The notes beneath the pieces were generated by a model. The model ran no database searches. It had not been told where the DNA came from and worked only from the letters and a program-made list of their open reading frames with translations. The position numbers and the translations under genes are program-made. Below, one piece after another: positions 8,801 through 17,155 of a stretch of 64,000 bases of DNA (position 1 is its first letter; each line of letters begins with the position of its first letter). The DNA lies in NCBI RefSeq assembly GCF_046115505.1, contig NZ_CP170736.1, forward strand, positions 992,001 to 1,056,000, given 5' to 3'. Origin of the DNA: Dellaglioa kimchii. Lineage in GTDB: Bacteria > Bacillota > Bacilli > Lactobacillales > Lactobacillaceae.

Positions 8801-8944
8801 TTATTTCTTATTTGGTAGGAATTGGTCAACTACGATTCCTACAGCTAATCCAATTAGTGTTGCGACGGCAATTTTACTTATCACAATACCAATAATTAGA
8901 CCAATTAAAGTTGTCATTCCTGCAATTAAAGCGCGTCTAGTCAT
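8801..8944 (-). CDS. Small glycine-rich membrane protein of 47 residues
   Basis: Short hydrophobic protein read from the ATG at 8944, which has GGAGGT 4 nt upstream; a longer open frame to 9025 lacks an RBS. Two helices (about residues 6-22 and 24-40) rich in glycine and isoleucine form a hairpin with glycine-zipper spacing (GLIIGIVI, GLAVGIVV), and the tail is DQFLPNKK. This resembles small membrane proteins of unknown role seen in lactobacilli. It is monocistronic between helD and the dedA-like gene. I do not recognise a function. Confidence 0.6.
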   Translation of the reverse strand: MTRRALIAGMTTLIGLIIGIVISKIAVATLIGLAVGIVVDQFLPNKK

Positions 8945-9085
8945 ATTGACCTCCAAAAATTTAATATATCCAGTATACCAGTATCGAAACCGGTTTAACA
9001 CTGGTGACCACTTATAGTGAGCCAAATCTTAATAAAAGCTAAATATCAGTTTAAAATAATAGCCTTTTTTTTGATTTCAGTTTAA

Positions 9086-9091
9086 TATAAT
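9086..9091 (+). promoter_or_regulatory. Candidate -10 box of the DedA-family gene
   Basis: Perfect TATAAT 32 nt upstream of the ATG at 9124. No convincing -35 is seen at the right distance. Confidence 0.4.
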
Positions 9092-9123
9092 GAATAAGAC
9101 TATAACGATTGGAGGGCCTGACA

Positions 9124-9783
9124 ATGTTCGAACAAGCTTGGTTTTTCTTCACCCATTTCGAAAATTATTTAGGACCTCTTTTCCAGACTTTAGGTAACTG
9201 GAGTTACTTAATTCTTTTTGTACTTATCTTTGCTGAAACAGGTCTTGTTGTTTTTCCTTTTCTACCTGGTGAATCGCTACTCTTTTTCACTAGTTCCATT
9301 GCCGCCTACTCAACAGATACCATTGATATTCGGGTATTAGTCCCAGTATTCTTTTTTGCCGTACTCTCTGGAGATGCCGTGAATTTTGAAATTGGTCGAC
9401 ATTTAAATAAATTACCTTTCTTTAAAAAAAGAATCCCCCCCGAAAAGATGGAAATTGCCAAAAACTTTTTCAAAAAACATGGCGCAAAAACAGTCATATT
9501 TGGACGTTTTATCCCATTAATTAGAACTTTTGTGCCACTTATTTCCGGTACTATTCAAATGAATTACAGACATTTTAGTATTTTCAACTTAATTGGTGTC
9601 TCACTTTGGGTAGCGATTGGAAGTGGCGTTGGTTACTACTTCGGTGCAATTCCATTTGTTAAGGATCATTTTTCTATTATTTTCCTTTCAATTGCCGGGA
9701 TAGCACTACTCCCAGTAATCTTAGCTGGGTTAGTACAACTGACGAAATTTTTACTTAGAAAAAAACTTGATGCTAAATTCTAG
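9124..9783 (+). CDS. DedA family membrane protein
   Basis: A 219-residue integral membrane protein of the DedA/SNARE-associated superfamily, which includes lipid flippases and proton-dependent transporters. The signature is FPFLPGESLLFFTS, followed by GDAVNFEIGR near residues 85-95 and FGRFIPLIRTFVPLISG near residues 130-146, the conserved arginine block. The start is the ATG at 9124: GGAGGG ends about 6 nt before it and would fall inside a longer frame opening with TTG at 9109. Monocistronic, followed by the phosphoglycerate mutase-like gene 71 nt later on the same strand. Substrate unknown; the family is clear. Confidence 0.93.
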   Translation: MFEQAWFFFTHFENYLGPLFQTLGNWSYLILFVLIFAETGLVVFPFLPGESLLFFTSSIAAYSTDTIDIRVLVPVFFFAVLSGDAVNFEIGRHLNKLPFFKKRIPPEKMEIAKNFFKKHGAKTVIFGRFIPLIRTFVPLISGTIQMNYRHFSIFNLIGVSLWVAIGSGVGYYFGAIPFVKDHFSIIFLSIAGIALLPVILAGLVQLTKFLLRKKLDAKF

Positions 9784-9854
9784 GATAAGCTTTTTAGAAT
9801 AATCGTTTTCTTTAGCGTATAATGAGACTATCACATAAATTTCAGGAGGTTCTC

Positions 9855-10517
9855 ATGCCATTTACAGTCTATCTCGTTCGTCATGGTCAAACCATTTTCA
9901 ATAAATATAATCGGATGCAAGGTTGGTCCGATTCACCACTTACAGAAAAAGGCATTAACGACGGCCACACTACTGGAAAAAAATTATCACAAATTAAGTT
10001 TGCTAATGCTTATAGTAGTGATACAACCCGCGCAAATCGTACAGCTAACTACATTTTGTCTGAAAATGAAAATTCATCAGATTTAATTGTAAAAACATCT
10101 GAATTCCTTAGAGAACAAGGCTACGGTTACTATGAAGGTGCCGATTCTTCTCAAGCTTGGTTTGTTGTTGGTAAGCCGCATGGTGCTGCTAATTTCACTG
10201 AGATTTTGCAACAATTTTCAATTGAAGAAGCCCGTGACTTCTTCAAAGAAATCGATCCTTTCCACGATGCTGAAGACGATGCCGATTTTTGGGCACGTCG
10301 TGATAAAGGCTTTGATTTATTGCGTAAAGATGCTAAAGATGGCGATAACGTTTTAGTTGTCAGTCATGGGACAACAATCAGAAGTATCGTTTCTCGTTTT
10401 GCACCCGAAATTGATATTACAATGAGTCCTAAAAACGGTAGTGTAACTAAGTTAATCGTTGATGATAATTCAGTTAAAGTTGAATATTTCAATCATCACG
10501 ATGACGATGAAATTTAA
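9855..10517 (+). CDS. Histidine phosphatase (phosphoglycerate mutase-like) family protein, copy 1
   Basis: A 220-residue cytosolic member of the histidine phosphatase superfamily. The catalytic motif LVRHGQT is at residues 6-12, the acid/arginine region EQGYGYYEG is mid-protein, and the second histidine lies in VVSHGTTIRS near residue 170. It is more likely a broad phosphatase than glycolytic GpmA, because the 2,3-bisphosphoglycerate-mutase-specific segments are missing. The start at 9855 has AGGAGG about 6 nt upstream; the longer frame from 9822 has none. A paralogue lies at 11577-12245 beyond one convergent kinase gene. It ends in the strong hairpin at 10522-10560. Confidence 0.9.
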   Translation: MPFTVYLVRHGQTIFNKYNRMQGWSDSPLTEKGINDGHTTGKKLSQIKFANAYSSDTTRANRTANYILSENENSSDLIVKTSEFLREQGYGYYEGADSSQAWFVVGKPHGAANFTEILQQFSIEEARDFFKEIDPFHDAEDDADFWARRDKGFDLLRKDAKDGDNVLVVSHGTTIRSIVSRFAPEIDITMSPKNGSVTKLIVDDNSVKVEYFNHHDDDEI

Positions 10518-10521
10518 ATAA

Positions 10522-10560
10522 AAAAGGAGTAACCAATTTCAAAATTGGTTACTCCTTTTA
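10522..10560. terminator. Bidirectional terminator between convergent genes
   Basis: Near-perfect stem AAGGAGTAACCAATTT/AATTGGTTACTCCTT with A run on the left and T run on the right, so it serves the phosphatase gene (+) and the deoxynucleoside kinase gene (-). Confidence 0.9.
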
Positions 10561-10562
10561 GT

Positions 10563-11294
10563 TTAAAGTGATTTACGTTGTGTCTTGTAATCGATAACTT
10601 CTTTTTCAGATAGATTACCTAATTCTTGTAATTTATCTTCGATAATATTTAAAACAATATTACGATCAGCTTCATTTTCAACAAAATCGTATTTATCGCC
10701 ATCAATAACTAAAAATTCAGAAACGTCATATTCTTTTTCCCAATCTTCATAATAACGAAGTAATGTTTTATAGTATTCAACCAATGAGTGGTCAGTTTCA
10801 ATTTGTTCATAATCACGGCCACGTTTTTGAATACGATTAACCATTGTTTCATAAGAAACTTTAATCATAACCATCAAATCAGGTGATTTTTTGTGTGCAG
10901 CATAGGGTAACTCTTCAAGCATATTTTCTAATAAATCTTGATAAATGTTATATTCAACAGTTGTGGCATTACCCATTTCTGTATTCATTTTCATAAAAAT
11001 AGCATCTTCATAAATTGAGCGATCAAGAACATTATTATCTTCTTGCATTGCTGCTTTAATCATTCTGAAACGACGATTCAAAAAGAAAGTTTGTAATAAG
11101 TAAGCGTAGGGATTTGTTGCTTCCTTATCCCCTGCTTCACGTTTTTTTGCAGCGATTTCGTTACCTTTGTAAAATAAAGGTAATACCGGGTTATCTGTAA
11201 CAGGTTCGTAAAAAGCCTCTACCCCAAGTTCTTCAGATAAAATTTTTGTCATACTAGATTTTCCAGAACCAATAATACCAGCCAACGTAATCAA
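10563..11294 (-). CDS. Deoxynucleoside kinase (dAK/dGK type)
   Basis: Phosphorylates deoxynucleosides, probably deoxyadenosine or deoxyguanosine, in salvage for DNA synthesis. The P-loop GIIGSGKSS is near the N-terminus, followed by EPVTDNP, the NPYAYLLQTFFLNRRF helix, the DRSIYEDAIF motif (DRS) and a RIQKRGRDYEQ lid. A GTG farther upstream (11306) is only about 1 nt from AGGAG, whereas the TTG at 11294 is about 10 nt away and gives a typical 243-residue enzyme opening MITLAG. Lactobacilli often carry two such kinases in tandem; only one is present here. Specificity cannot be read from sequence. Confidence 0.92.
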   Translation of the reverse strand: MITLAGIIGSGKSSMTKILSEELGVEAFYEPVTDNPVLPLFYKGNEIAAKKREAGDKEATNPYAYLLQTFFLNRRFRMIKAAMQEDNNVLDRSIYEDAIFMKMNTEMGNATTVEYNIYQDLLENMLEELPYAAHKKSPDLMVMIKVSYETMVNRIQKRGRDYEQIETDHSLVEYYKTLLRYYEDWEKEYDVSEFLVIDGDKYDFVENEADRNIVLNIIEDKLQELGNLSEKEVIDYKTQRKSL

Positions 11295-11330
11295 AATAAT
11301 AAACACTCCTTCTTGAATAGTTAATACAAT

Positions 11331-11414
11331 TTATGCAGTTAAAACAATTAGATTTAGACTTGTAATTAATATCTCATTCGGTATCATCTTACTAGTAGTC
11401 ATAAATAATCTCAT
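11331..11414 (-). CDS. Possible 27-residue leader peptide upstream of the deoxynucleoside kinase
   Basis: ATG at 11414 with GGAG 9 nt upstream and a TATACT element about 20 nt further upstream. It encodes a short hydrophobic-ended peptide and stops 36 nt before the kinase start, on the same strand. The rest of this 282-bp gap (11295-11576) is AT-rich with no other visible feature. An ORF this short can arise by chance; only the RBS spacing and position argue for it. Confidence 0.25.
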   Translation of the reverse strand: MRLFMTTSKMIPNEILITSLNLIVLTA

Positions 11415-11576
11415 ATTTTAATTCTCCGTTTATTTAGTATACATTGGTTTAAATAAAATAAAAGTCTTTTCTTTTTCTAAAATTAATGCATTAAGTAAGA
11501 CTATTCATCAAAAACCAGACAGCTCTAAGTACCTTTTTATTTACAAATTAAATATTTATTTATGAAAGGATTTCAT

Positions 11577-12245
11577 ATGTCATTTACCGTTTATATGGTC
11601 CGTCATGGCCAAACTTTTTTTAACTCTCTCCAAAGAATGCAAGGCTGGTGTGACTCTCCACTTACAGATAAGGGGATCAACGATGCCACACATTCAGGAA
11701 AACTTTTACGAGATAAATCGTTTAATGCTATTTATCGCAGTGACACAATGCGCACAAAAAAAACACTAAGTCATATTTTAAGTGAAACAAATGTTGAAGG
11801 AAATAAACAGCTAACACCAATTGAAACAGCACTGTTTAGAGAAGAATATTATGGCTCATTTGAAGGCCAAGATACTGCAGCTGTTATGCAAACAGTTGGT
11901 ACACCTTTTAATTGTCAAACCTTCAATGATATTCTTGAAAAATATTCCATCGAAGACTCACGTGATTTCATAAAAAGTGCTGACCCTTTTAATTTAGCTG
12001 AAAATGACCAAGAATTTTGGAATCGCTACGATCATGCTTTTGATTTTTTACGCACTAACCAAAATAATAATGACAACGTTCTATTAGTTGGTCACGGGAC
12101 AGCAATTAGGAGTATTGTTTCACGTTATGCACCTGACATTGATATTTCATCAAGTCCTAAAAATGGTAGCGTCACTAAATTAATCGTTCATCCCGATACA
12201 ATTGAAGTTAGCTATTATGGTAATTTTGGCGAACAACCCATCTAA
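11577..12245 (+). CDS. Histidine phosphatase (phosphoglycerate mutase-like) family protein, copy 2
   Basis: A 222-residue paralogue of the protein at 9855-10517, colinear throughout. It shares the opening FTVYxVRHGQTxFN, the RMQGWxDSPLTxKGIND block, the SIEDSRDFIKSADPF helix and the closing SPKNGSVTKLIV. Catalytic histidines sit in MVRHGQT and LVGHGTAIRS. The start at 11577 is chosen because GAAAGGA sits 5-6 nt upstream; the ATG at 11562 precedes that RBS. The two copies flank the kinase gene, which suggests a local duplication that has since diverged. Substrate unknown. Confidence 0.9.
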   Translation: MSFTVYMVRHGQTFFNSLQRMQGWCDSPLTDKGINDATHSGKLLRDKSFNAIYRSDTMRTKKTLSHILSETNVEGNKQLTPIETALFREEYYGSFEGQDTAAVMQTVGTPFNCQTFNDILEKYSIEDSRDFIKSADPFNLAENDQEFWNRYDHAFDFLRTNQNNNDNVLLVGHGTAIRSIVSRYAPDIDISSSPKNGSVTKLIVHPDTIEVSYYGNFGEQPI

Positions 12246-12253
12246 ATAAAGAA

Positions 12254-12297
12254 AGGTGAATATTCAGTTTTAAAAACTGAATATTCACCTCTTTTTT
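12254..12297. terminator. Bidirectional terminator
   Basis: Stem GGTGAATATTCAGTTTT/AAAACTGAATATTCACC followed by TCTTTTTTATT. It closes the phosphatase gene and abuts the stop codon of the convergent ABC permease gene. Confidence 0.9.
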
Positions 12298-14095
12298 ATT
12301 TTTTTAATACAATCCCTTTATATAAGGTAACTGTTACCCAATAATATCCCAAATAGAGAACTGCAAAAATGATAAATGGAATCGTTATATGTGTATATGG
12401 ATCTGGAATTAATTCCTTAAACATTTGCAATCCGAATAAAACATGAATAACACCGACAACTCCAGGTAAGAAGAATAAGATGCCAATTTCGCGTCTAATT
12501 GATTTTTTCATTAGTCGTTGTTTGGCGCCTAGTTGGTTCAATAAATCATATCGTTTCTTGTCCGTTGCCGCACTAGACAATATTTTAAACATGAGAACAC
12601 TTGCTAACATTGCCAACATCGCAACGCCTAAGAAGAATCCAATGAATTCCAATCCGCCATAAATACCGTTAGCCAACTGATATACAACATACTTATTCAT
12701 AAAATAAGATGAATTATCTAACTGATTTTTAGGTATCTCTTCACTCAATGCTTTTAAAATTTCTTTATTATCTTTAAATGATGCTAATCTAACCGTATAA
12801 ATACGTTGTGTCTTCGCCGAAACAGCTGTAAATGATGAGTCAGAGACAAGTACTGGATCTAACATATCAGGGGATTCCAATGTCGTTCTAACAGCATTTC
12901 CCCATAGATTATCCTCATTTTTAGCTGTCATTTTAACAGGATCAACTTTAATAAACTTACCGGTAGCCGTTCCCGTTTCCGTGAAATCAAGCGTGTACAA
13001 TGGTGATTTCACAAAATCAGATTTTTTAAAATAACGGACAGATCCAACTTTTTTTGCTTCATAAACGGACTCTTTTTTACCAGTCAATTGACTAAGTAAT
13101 TTTTTCTCTTTTGTTGATGGATTTTGGACAACAACATCATATGGGGAAGTAGAAGTAGCTGTTTGATCAACCACACCAGAGAATCCCATCCCAACAGTTA
13201 TTGCGCCTAGTGCTAGTGCAAATAGCATCGCAACCATTGTTAAAACCCGATTTAAAGAACCTAATCGAAAACTAAGTTGCCCTAATAAAAAGGTATTTAA
13301 TTGCTTCTCAGAAAATCCTTTATTACGTTTTAATAATTGGACTAATCCACTAAATAATGAATTGAAAATTAAAAATGTCCCAATCAAAATTGTCACGACT
13401 GATCCAATAAATCCAGCCATTTGAAACAGTGCTAAATGACTTAATAAATAGTAACCACTTGCAATTAAACCTAATCCTAGGATACTTTGAATTAAGATAT
13501 TATATGATTTTAGCTTTTTACCTTGTGGTTGCTCTGCTTCATTTAATAATTTTAAGATAGGCGTTCTTAACAAGCTTTGTCGATTAAATATAGCAGCAAT
13601 CATGAAAAGAATAACGAAGAAAAGCATTGTTATTAGAATTGCTGGGAAATAAAAAGCTTGAAAAGAATGCGGTGCAAGATCCATTTTATCTACTAAAAAT
13701 TGGCTAACGCCATATGTCAGTCCAATACCAACTAAAATACCAACAGCTGTTGCAATTAAGCCAATAATTAAAGTTTCAGTGAAAATTAAGCGTCCAATCT
13801 TACGCTTTTTAGCACCTAACATCATGAACATCCCATAATCTCTTTGACGCATGCTCATTAAAAATGTATTCGCATAGATAATATAAAACAGTGTAATAAT
13901 TGCAAGTAGTACAGAACCTACTTGGAAAATCATTGCTGCAAATTTTATCGTCGCATTTTGTTTAATAAATTCTTGATTAGTTGCTAATGCTTCAAACATA
14001 TAAAAGATTGCTGAAGCCATAATGAGTCCTGATAACAAGATTAGATAATCTTTAAAGCGACTCTTAATTCCAGTTAAGGATAATTTTAATAACAT
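12296..14095 (-). CDS. FtsX-like ABC exporter permease of the peptide-resistance (BceB/VraG) type
   Basis: A 599-residue permease. It has one N-terminal helix, then a group of helices with SMRQRDYGMFMMLGAKKRKIGRLIF (the FtsX coupling region), a long extracytoplasmic domain (about residues 310-470), and a C-terminal trio of helices with a second YDLLNQLGAKQRLM copy. Ten helices and this length fit transporters that sense or expel bacitracin-like peptides. The start at 14095 has GGGAGG 4-5 nt upstream; a longer frame to 14128 would overlap the ATPase gene. It forms a two-gene operon with the ATPase. No histidine kinase/response regulator pair lies beside it, unlike classical Bce loci, so its sensor is elsewhere or absent. 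Confidence 0.88.
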   Translation of the reverse strand: MLLKLSLTGIKSRFKDYLILLSGLIMASAIFYMFEALATNQEFIKQNATIKFAAMIFQVGSVLLAIITLFYIIYANTFLMSMRQRDYGMFMMLGAKKRKIGRLIFTETLIIGLIATAVGILVGIGLTYGVSQFLVDKMDLAPHSFQAFYFPAILITMLFFVILFMIAAIFNRQSLLRTPILKLLNEAEQPQGKKLKSYNILIQSILGLGLIASGYYLLSHLALFQMAGFIGSVVTILIGTFLIFNSLFSGLVQLLKRNKGFSEKQLNTFLLGQLSFRLGSLNRVLTMVAMLFALALGAITVGMGFSGVVDQTATSTSPYDVVVQNPSTKEKKLLSQLTGKKESVYEAKKVGSVRYFKKSDFVKSPLYTLDFTETGTATGKFIKVDPVKMTAKNEDNLWGNAVRTTLESPDMLDPVLVSDSSFTAVSAKTQRIYTVRLASFKDNKEILKALSEEIPKNQLDNSSYFMNKYVVYQLANGIYGGLEFIGFFLGVAMLAMLASVLMFKILSSAATDKKRYDLLNQLGAKQRLMKKSIRREIGILFFLPGVVGVIHVLFGLQMFKELIPDPYTHITIPFIIFAVLYLGYYWVTVTLYKGIVLKK

Positions 14096-14117
14096 ATTGT
14101 TTCCTCCCTTCTTAAAA

Positions 14118-14873
14118 TTATTGTTCACTCTTAGCTAGTTCATTTAAAATTTCTTGATAAAACTCTGTTCGCGTATTCGTTCCTTGAATCAATTCTCGAC
14201 CAATCTTACCATCTTTAATAAAGAGAATTCGTTGACAGTAACTCGCACTAACAGCGTCATGAGTCACCATCAAAATTGATACTTGATCATTTTTATTTAA
14301 ACTTTCCATCGTTGATAGAAGTGACTTTGCACTTTTAGAATCCAAAGCACCTGTTGGTTCATCTGCTAATAAGATTGCGGGATTATGGACTAAAGCACGA
14401 GCTGCTGCAACTCGTTGTTTTTGACCACCAGATAATTCAGTTGGAAATTGTCCAAGAACACTATCTATCCCCAGTGTTTTCGTTAATTTATCAATACGTT
14501 CTTGATATTTAGAAATAGATGCATTCTGTAATGATAGTGGCAATGTTATATTTTCAGCTGCCGTTAAATTATCTAGTAAATTAAAACTTTGGAAAATAAA
14601 GCCAATCTGTTGTGCTCTAAAATCTGATAGTTTATCTCCACGCATCATTGAGATATCCTGATTATTAATTGTTATCTGTCCTGAAGTTGGTTGGTCTAGC
14701 GTTGATAATAAGTTTAATAATGTTGATTTACCAGACCCTGAAGCCCCCATAATACCAATAAATTCACCCTGTTCGACAGAAAAATTAATTCCTTTTAAGG
14801 CTTCCGTTTTTTTCTCTTTATTCTTACCGTAAACTTTTTTAACATCTTTTGCGCTTACAACTATTTCTTTCAT
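14118..14873 (-). CDS. ABC transporter ATP-binding protein, partner of the FtsX-like permease
   Basis: A 251-residue ATPase of the MacB/BceA group. Walker A is GASGSGKSTLL (about residues 43-53), the Q-loop is FIFQSFNLLDNLTA, the signature is LSGGQKQRVAAARAL, Walker B is ILLADEPTGALD and the switch histidine is in VTHD. First gene of the two-gene operon, 22 nt before the permease start. A perfect inverted repeat covers its predicted -10 at 14912-14936, so it is probably repressed by a factor not encoded nearby. Confidence 0.92.
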   Translation of the reverse strand: MKEIVVSAKDVKKVYGKNKEKKTEALKGINFSVEQGEFIGIMGASGSGKSTLLNLLSTLDQPTSGQITINNQDISMMRGDKLSDFRAQQIGFIFQSFNLLDNLTAAENITLPLSLQNASISKYQERIDKLTKTLGIDSVLGQFPTELSGGQKQRVAAARALVHNPAILLADEPTGALDSKSAKSLLSTMESLNKNDQVSILMVTHDAVSASYCQRILFIKDGKIGRELIQGTNTRTEFYQEILNELAKSEQ

Positions 14874-14911
14874 TTCATTAGTCCTCCGTTTATGTTTATC
14901 ACGTTACCGTA

Positions 14912-14947
14912 TGTGTACTATTATACATAGTACACAGTAAAAAGCAA
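14912..14947 (-). promoter_or_regulatory. Promoter of the ABC exporter overlapped by a perfect inverted repeat
   Basis: TGTGTACTA and TAGTACACA are exact inverses separated by 7 bp (14912-14936). On the minus strand a perfect -10 TATAAT (14920-14925) lies within the repeat, and TTGCTT (14942-14947) sits 16 bp upstream. A repressor dimer here would block RNA polymerase. The half-site resembles those of GntR/YtrA-type regulators as I recall them; no such gene lies in the window near it. Confidence 0.6.
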
Positions 14948-15096
14948 TTTTTATTATCTTTTATTCCTAACTCAATTCTCATTAAACCGATTACATTTTA
15001 TATTAATTTAATTTTCCATGGAAATTAATTAGTCAATTCACTATACTTATAAATTGTTAGTTTAATTTACATAGTTATTTATATTGGGAGGTACTT

Positions 15097-16539
15097 ATGG
15101 AAAACGAGAAAAAAACATTTATATCGTGGCCAGTTTTGGCATTAATGTCATTCGTAACAGTTATTGGCTTCGACGATATCGTCTATAACTTTCAAAATCA
15201 AGGTATGGGCGTTATTACATCTTGGATCATTTTATTGCTATTATATGTAATTCCCTACTCTTTAATGGTAGGACAATTAGGTTCGGTCTTTAATTCAGAG
15301 GGTGGCGGTTTAAGTTCATGGGTTCGCGGAACTCGTGGTGAAAAGCTAGGTTACTTTACAGCTTGGACTTATTGGGCTGCTTCTATTCCTTATGTTGTTG
15401 ATACCGCAAACTCAGTTGTTGTTGGCTTCGGTTGGTTATTTAACGGAAGTAATGCACTCGAAGATAGTCTATCAACAGCTATGTTCGCGTTAATAACATT
15501 AGTAATCTTTGTTGGCTTCATTTTTGTTCAACGTTTCTTCAAAGGTTCATTAGAATTTTTAGGTCTTATTGGTGGTGGTGCCATGTTCATCCTCACAATT
15601 TTATACGTTGTAATGGCATTTGGCTCATTATTAACACCTTCAGGTCGTATTGCAACAACAAATATGAGTTGGCACACATTAATTCCTAAATTTGATTTAC
15701 ATTACTTCACAACAATCGGTTTGTTAATTTATGCGATTAATGGTGCAGAATTAATTGCGCCATTTGTCACAAAAATGAAAAAGCCTAAAAAAGATTTCCC
15801 TAAAGCCATGATTATGTTAACCGTTATGACAATCTTTTTAACAGTTTTCGGCTCATTCGCACTCGGGATTTTCTTCAATGCTCATAATATTCCTAATGAT
15901 TTTAAAATGAACGGTTCGTACTACGCATTCCTTCGTTTAGGAGATCAATTTCATATGGGTAGTTGGTTAATGTATGCCTTCGCTATTACTCAGATTGTGT
16001 ACATGTGTGCCCTTCTAGCTGTTCTTCTTGACGCTATGACTCGCATGCTTATCTCTGACACAGGCGCTCGTTATATGCCTAAGAAATTACTTAAAGTTAA
16101 CAAAGATGGGTTACCAATTAATGGGTACATTTTAACCTGTACTCTAAGTGCCTTCATTCTTTTCTTGGGTGTCTTCTTACCAGATATGAACACAATTTTT
16201 AATTGGTTACTGAACTTGAATGGGATTATTTCACCAGGTGTCACTTGTTGGATTTTCTTTGCCTTCATGCAGATCCGTAAAAATAGTGCTAAATATCCAT
16301 CAGAATATGTCTTCATTAAAAATGACAAATTAGCTTACGCTGTTGGTTTATGGTGTTTAGTTGTTACTGTTTTGGCAACAATCTTTGGGATTATTCCTCA
16401 AGATGTCGAGATGGGTAGCTCACTATTCTACTACCAATTAGCTATCAATATTATTAGTGTCGTTGTTCTTATCGGTCTTGGATTTATTATGCCAATGATT
16501 GCTGAACGTGAACGTAAAAGAGACGGTATTAAAGATTAA
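15097..16539 (+). CDS. APC superfamily amino acid permease (glutamate/GABA-antiporter-like)
   Basis: A 480-residue polytopic permease with about 12-14 hydrophobic helices. The N-terminal helix region SWPVLALMSFVTVIGFDDIVYNF and the EGGGLSSWVRGTRG loop fit the APC subgroup that includes YjeM and the glutamate:GABA antiporters. GGGAGG lies 7-8 nt before the ATG. A hydrophilic tail AERERKRDGIKD ends it. Monocistronic, closed by the hairpin at 16570-16611. The upstream gap carries a CCATGG-centred imperfect dyad at about 15008-15030 of unknown use. Substrate not assignable; no glutamate decarboxylase gene is nearby. Confidence 0.88.
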   Translation: MENEKKTFISWPVLALMSFVTVIGFDDIVYNFQNQGMGVITSWIILLLLYVIPYSLMVGQLGSVFNSEGGGLSSWVRGTRGEKLGYFTAWTYWAASIPYVVDTANSVVVGFGWLFNGSNALEDSLSTAMFALITLVIFVGFIFVQRFFKGSLEFLGLIGGGAMFILTILYVVMAFGSLLTPSGRIATTNMSWHTLIPKFDLHYFTTIGLLIYAINGAELIAPFVTKMKKPKKDFPKAMIMLTVMTIFLTVFGSFALGIFFNAHNIPNDFKMNGSYYAFLRLGDQFHMGSWLMYAFAITQIVYMCALLAVLLDAMTRMLISDTGARYMPKKLLKVNKDGLPINGYILTCTLSAFILFLGVFLPDMNTIFNWLLNLNGIISPGVTCWIFFAFMQIRKNSAKYPSEYVFIKNDKLAYAVGLWCLVVTVLATIFGIIPQDVEMGSSLFYYQLAINIISVVVLIGLGFIMPMIAERERKRDGIKD

Positions 16540-16569
16540 ATTCAAAAATAGTATTTACTCAGAAAAAAA

Positions 16570-16611
16570 GGCATTGGATACTTTATTTAACAGTATCCAA
16601 TGCCTTTTTTT
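16570..16611. terminator. Terminator of the amino acid permease gene
   Basis: Perfect 12-bp stem GGCATTGGATAC/GTATCCAATGCC with 11-nt loop, A run before and seven T after; can work for both strands. Confidence 0.92.
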
Positions 16612-16710
16612 GCTTGAGTATATTAAATTTTAGTTTAGGGTTATTTTCACTTTGTATAAAAATCAAATATACATTGTAAAAATTTTCATGATGATCGAAT
16701 TTATCTGTGA

Positions 16711-17088
16711 TTATTCTCGGTCTTTAAATACTTCTTTTGCAATATTGATAGCATTTAATACCTTTGGAAAACCAACATACGGAAGACAATGAATGAATGT
16801 TTCAACAATTTCTTCTTTAGTCAGACCAACATTCAAAGAGCCATTAATGTGTACCTTGAGTTGAGCAGCAGTATCTCCTTGCGTTAGTAATGTAGTAATG
16901 GTCACCATCTCACGTTGTTTTAAATCTAATTCTGGTCGATTGTAAATATCACTAAATGCCCATTCAAAGATGTATTTCCCGACATCAGGTGCGATATCTT
17001 TTAGAGAATTCATTACATTGTCAGCTGCTGGGCCATCCACCATATTTAATGTTTTCTTTCCTAATTCAAGTCTGTCAATTTCTGTCAT
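16711..17088 (-). CDS. Carboxymuconolactone decarboxylase family protein (AhpD-like fold)
   Basis: A 125-residue all-alpha protein of the CMD family. Family features are FEWAFSDIYNRPELDLKQREMVTI, VHINGSLNVGLTKEEIVETFIH and the terminal CLPYVGFPKVLNAI. Only one cysteine is in the expected active-site region, so the CxxC of true AhpD peroxidase partners is missing, and a CMD-like or unknown redox role is likelier. The start at 17088 has GGAGGA 8 nt upstream; the longer frame to 17145 would run back through the promoter. It is preceded directly by an AdhR-type MerR gene and a MerR-type promoter (17125-17155), the usual arrangement for aldehyde or electrophile stress genes. Confidence 0.85.
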   Translation of the reverse strand: MTEIDRLELGKKTLNMVDGPAADNVMNSLKDIAPDVGKYIFEWAFSDIYNRPELDLKQREMVTITTLLTQGDTAAQLKVHINGSLNVGLTKEEIVETFIHCLPYVGFPKVLNAINIAKEVFKDRE

Positions 17089-17124
17089 CGCTTGTTCCTC
17101 CAATAATTTTTTACTACAGGAGTA

Positions 17125-17155
17125 ACAATACAGTCTGGAGTTCACTCCATGTCAA
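17125..17155 (-). promoter_or_regulatory. MerR-type promoter of the carboxymuconolactone decarboxylase-like gene
   Basis: Minus strand TTGACA (17150-17155), 19-bp spacer and TATTGT (17125-17130). The spacer holds the perfect dyad TGGAGTGAACTCCA (17136-17149). This is the canonical layout for AdhR/NmlR-like MerR activators. The -35 overlaps the stop codon of the merR gene that presumably drives it. Confidence 0.75.
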
